Shown: positions 13,684-14,376 of the stretch, piece by piece
Position numbering within the stretch: position 1 is the stretch's first letter
Layout: every line of letters begins with the position of its first letter
Source: Alistipes sp.
GTDB lineage: Bacteria > Bacteroidota > Bacteroidia > Bacteroidales > Rikenellaceae
Length of the DNA: 14,376 nt
Direction: 5' to 3'
NCBI GenBank assembly: GCA_019422485.1
Contig: JAHZDG010000006.1
Coordinates: 8,379-22,754, forward strand
The notes under the pieces: model-generated
Seen by the model: the letters and a program-made list of their open reading frames with translations, nothing else
Told to the model about the DNA's origin: nothing
The model's database searches: none
Translations under genes and position numbers: made by a program

Positions 13684-13944
13684 ATGGTAATTACATTTAA
13701 TGAGTTGCGCCGGATTAAGGACAAATTGCCCAGCGGCAGCATGCAGCGTATTGCAGATGAATTGGGTTTGGATGTAGATGTGGTGCGCAATTACTTTGGT
13801 GGCCGTCATTTTGAAGAAGGCGGGGGGCCGGTAGGCGTGCATTTCGAAAAAGGTCCGGACGGAGGCGTGGTCACGCTGGACGATATTACGATTCTACAAA
13901 AAGCAATGGATATACTCGCGGAAAATACTCCGCCCAGTTGCTAA
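13684..13944 (+). CDS. Small helix-turn-helix DNA-binding protein
   Basis: An 86-residue protein. Residues about 5-38 form a helix-turn-helix: FNELRRIKDKLP, then SMQRIADELGLDVDVVRNYF, where IADELGLD-x-x-VVRNYF looks like the turn and recognition helix. A Gly-rich segment (about 39-62, FGGRHFEEGGGPVG) follows, then a C-terminal helix (LDDITILQKAMDILAE). Similar short DNA-binding proteins occur widely in Bacteroidota, but their targets are not known to me. The ATG at 13684 lacks a Shine-Dalgarno site and is preceded by an A-rich stretch, as is common in this phylum. The gene is divergent from dnaK and shares its roughly 300-bp upstream region, which contains the inverted repeat at 13499-13528. 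Control of that region by this protein is only a possibility. Confidence 0.75.
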   Translation: MVITFNELRRIKDKLPSGSMQRIADELGLDVDVVRNYFGGRHFEEGGGPVGVHFEKGPDGGVVTLDDITILQKAMDILAENTPPSC

Positions 13945-13981
13945 CTTGACGGGGCTGCATTTTTTATCAAAACCAAAATAG

Positions 13982-14021
13982 GAAGGGGAATAAGACGAGA
14001 GAGTCGATATTCCCCTTCTTT
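13982..14021 (+). terminator. Terminator after the helix-turn-helix gene
   Basis: GAAGGGGAATA (13982-13992) and TATTCCCCTTC (14008-14018) form a perfect 11-bp stem. The loop can add GAC/GTC pairing (13994-13996 with 14003-14005). A short T-rich stretch follows (TTCTTTG). It starts 37 nt after the stop codon. Confidence 0.65.
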
Positions 14022-14108
14022 GTGTGATCGGGGAGGGCGTTGGGAAAGAAGGGGCTGGAACAGACAATGGTGTTGGGCGAAGCCTGAATATGAAAGACGA
14101 CCCTCAAA

Positions 14109-14130
14109 CCCGTTCCGGTTTTCCGACGGG
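14109..14130. repeat. Small hairpin downstream of the right-edge gene
   Basis: CCCGT (14109-14113) / ACGGG (14126-14130) with an inner CGG/CCG and a TTTT loop, 27 nt beyond the stop of the minus-strand gene. No T-run follows on either strand, so termination is doubtful. The rest of 14022-14156 shows nothing I can support. Confidence 0.3.
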
Positions 14131-14156
14131 ATGGTCCTGCACGGTAGGGTTCTTAA

Positions 14157-14376
14157 TTATAAGGGACGTTCTTCCTGTGGCTCGTAGAGGGCGGAGAGGT
14201 CGGCGGATGTTGTACTGTTCGAGGGTCGTTGATACAGACGGATGCCGAACAGAGGGGCTACACTCCAGAGATGATTGAAAATGTCGGCGACCACCTCTTC
14301 GAATGGAGCGAAACTTTTTTCGGTGGAAAAACCATACAATTCGATGGCGATACCGTTTTCGTCTGCGTTCAGATAA
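14157..14376 (-). CDS. 3' end of an unidentified gene (runs off the right edge)
   Basis: The frame is open from the window edge to a TAA at 14157-14159, giving the last 72 residues of a protein whose start lies outside. It reads from YLNADENGIAIELYGFS through an amphipathic stretch (FEEVVADIFNHLWSVAPLFG) to a polar tail ending EPQEERPL. A strand-rich start followed by a helix is suggested. I do not recognise the family. A TTG at 14337-14339 could be taken as a start, but the frame continues upstream without a stop, so a truncated larger gene is more likely. Confidence 0.5.
   Translation of the reverse strand, partial: YLNADENGIAIELYGFSTEKSFAPFEEVVADIFNHLWSVAPLFGIRLYQRPSNSTTSADLSALYEPQEERPL

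Noticed and set aside
1..14376. CRISPR arrays, insertion sequences, prophage or integration sites
   Set aside because: No spaced identical repeats, transposase or integrase genes, or tRNA-linked direct repeats were seen; gene content is housekeeping apart from the kinase/VWA cassette.

Overview
The window looks like a chromosomal segment of a Bacteroidota bacterium, most likely order Bacteroidales; an Alistipes/Rikenellaceae-type genome is an inference from the fairly GC-rich coding sequence. The evidence is: several promoter -7 elements of the Bacteroidota type (TAnnTTTG), few Shine-Dalgarno sites, a DnaK ending in DVDFEEVK, and a pheA / aminotransferase / tyrA / DAHP synthase-chorismate mutase operon.

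Layout. Positions 1-1167 (minus) hold the 5' part of an ABC-F ATPase gene preceded by rpe. A divergent control region (1168-1485) separates these from rmuC (plus, 1486-2778). Then comes the aromatic amino acid operon (about 2860-7212): a promoter, a 26-codon Phe/Tyr-rich leader peptide, a terminator/antiterminator attenuator, pheA, a class I/II aminotransferase, tyrA and an AroF-chorismate mutase fusion, closed by a terminator at 7182-7212. The next block (7225-11369) is a three-gene cassette: a Ser/Thr-kinase-like protein with C-terminal WG repeats, a VWA-domain protein with an intact MIDAS, and a second kinase-like WG-repeat protein that has lost the catalytic residues and is probably a pseudokinase. 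A strong bidirectional terminator (11414-11449) separates it from convergent dnaK (minus, 11465-13384). Upstream of dnaK lies a roughly 300-bp divergent region with a large inverted repeat, followed by a small helix-turn-helix protein gene (plus). The right edge holds the 3' end of an unidentified minus-strand gene.

How the genes work together. The aromatic operon supplies the first step of the shikimate pathway (DAHP synthase), chorismate mutase and both post-prephenate branches plus transamination. The leader peptide carries nine Phe/Tyr codons in a ten-codon stretch. Its last codons can pair with the 5' arm of the terminator just before pheA. This fits classical ribosome-mediated attenuation sensing charged tRNA-Phe and tRNA-Tyr, and it is the clearest regulatory system in the window. 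The kinase-WG / VWA / pseudokinase-WG cassette is the most likely poorly described protein system: an apparently active kinase, a metal-dependent adhesion module and a catalytically dead paralogue encoded in tandem, all predicted cytosolic because no signal peptide or membrane segment is visible.
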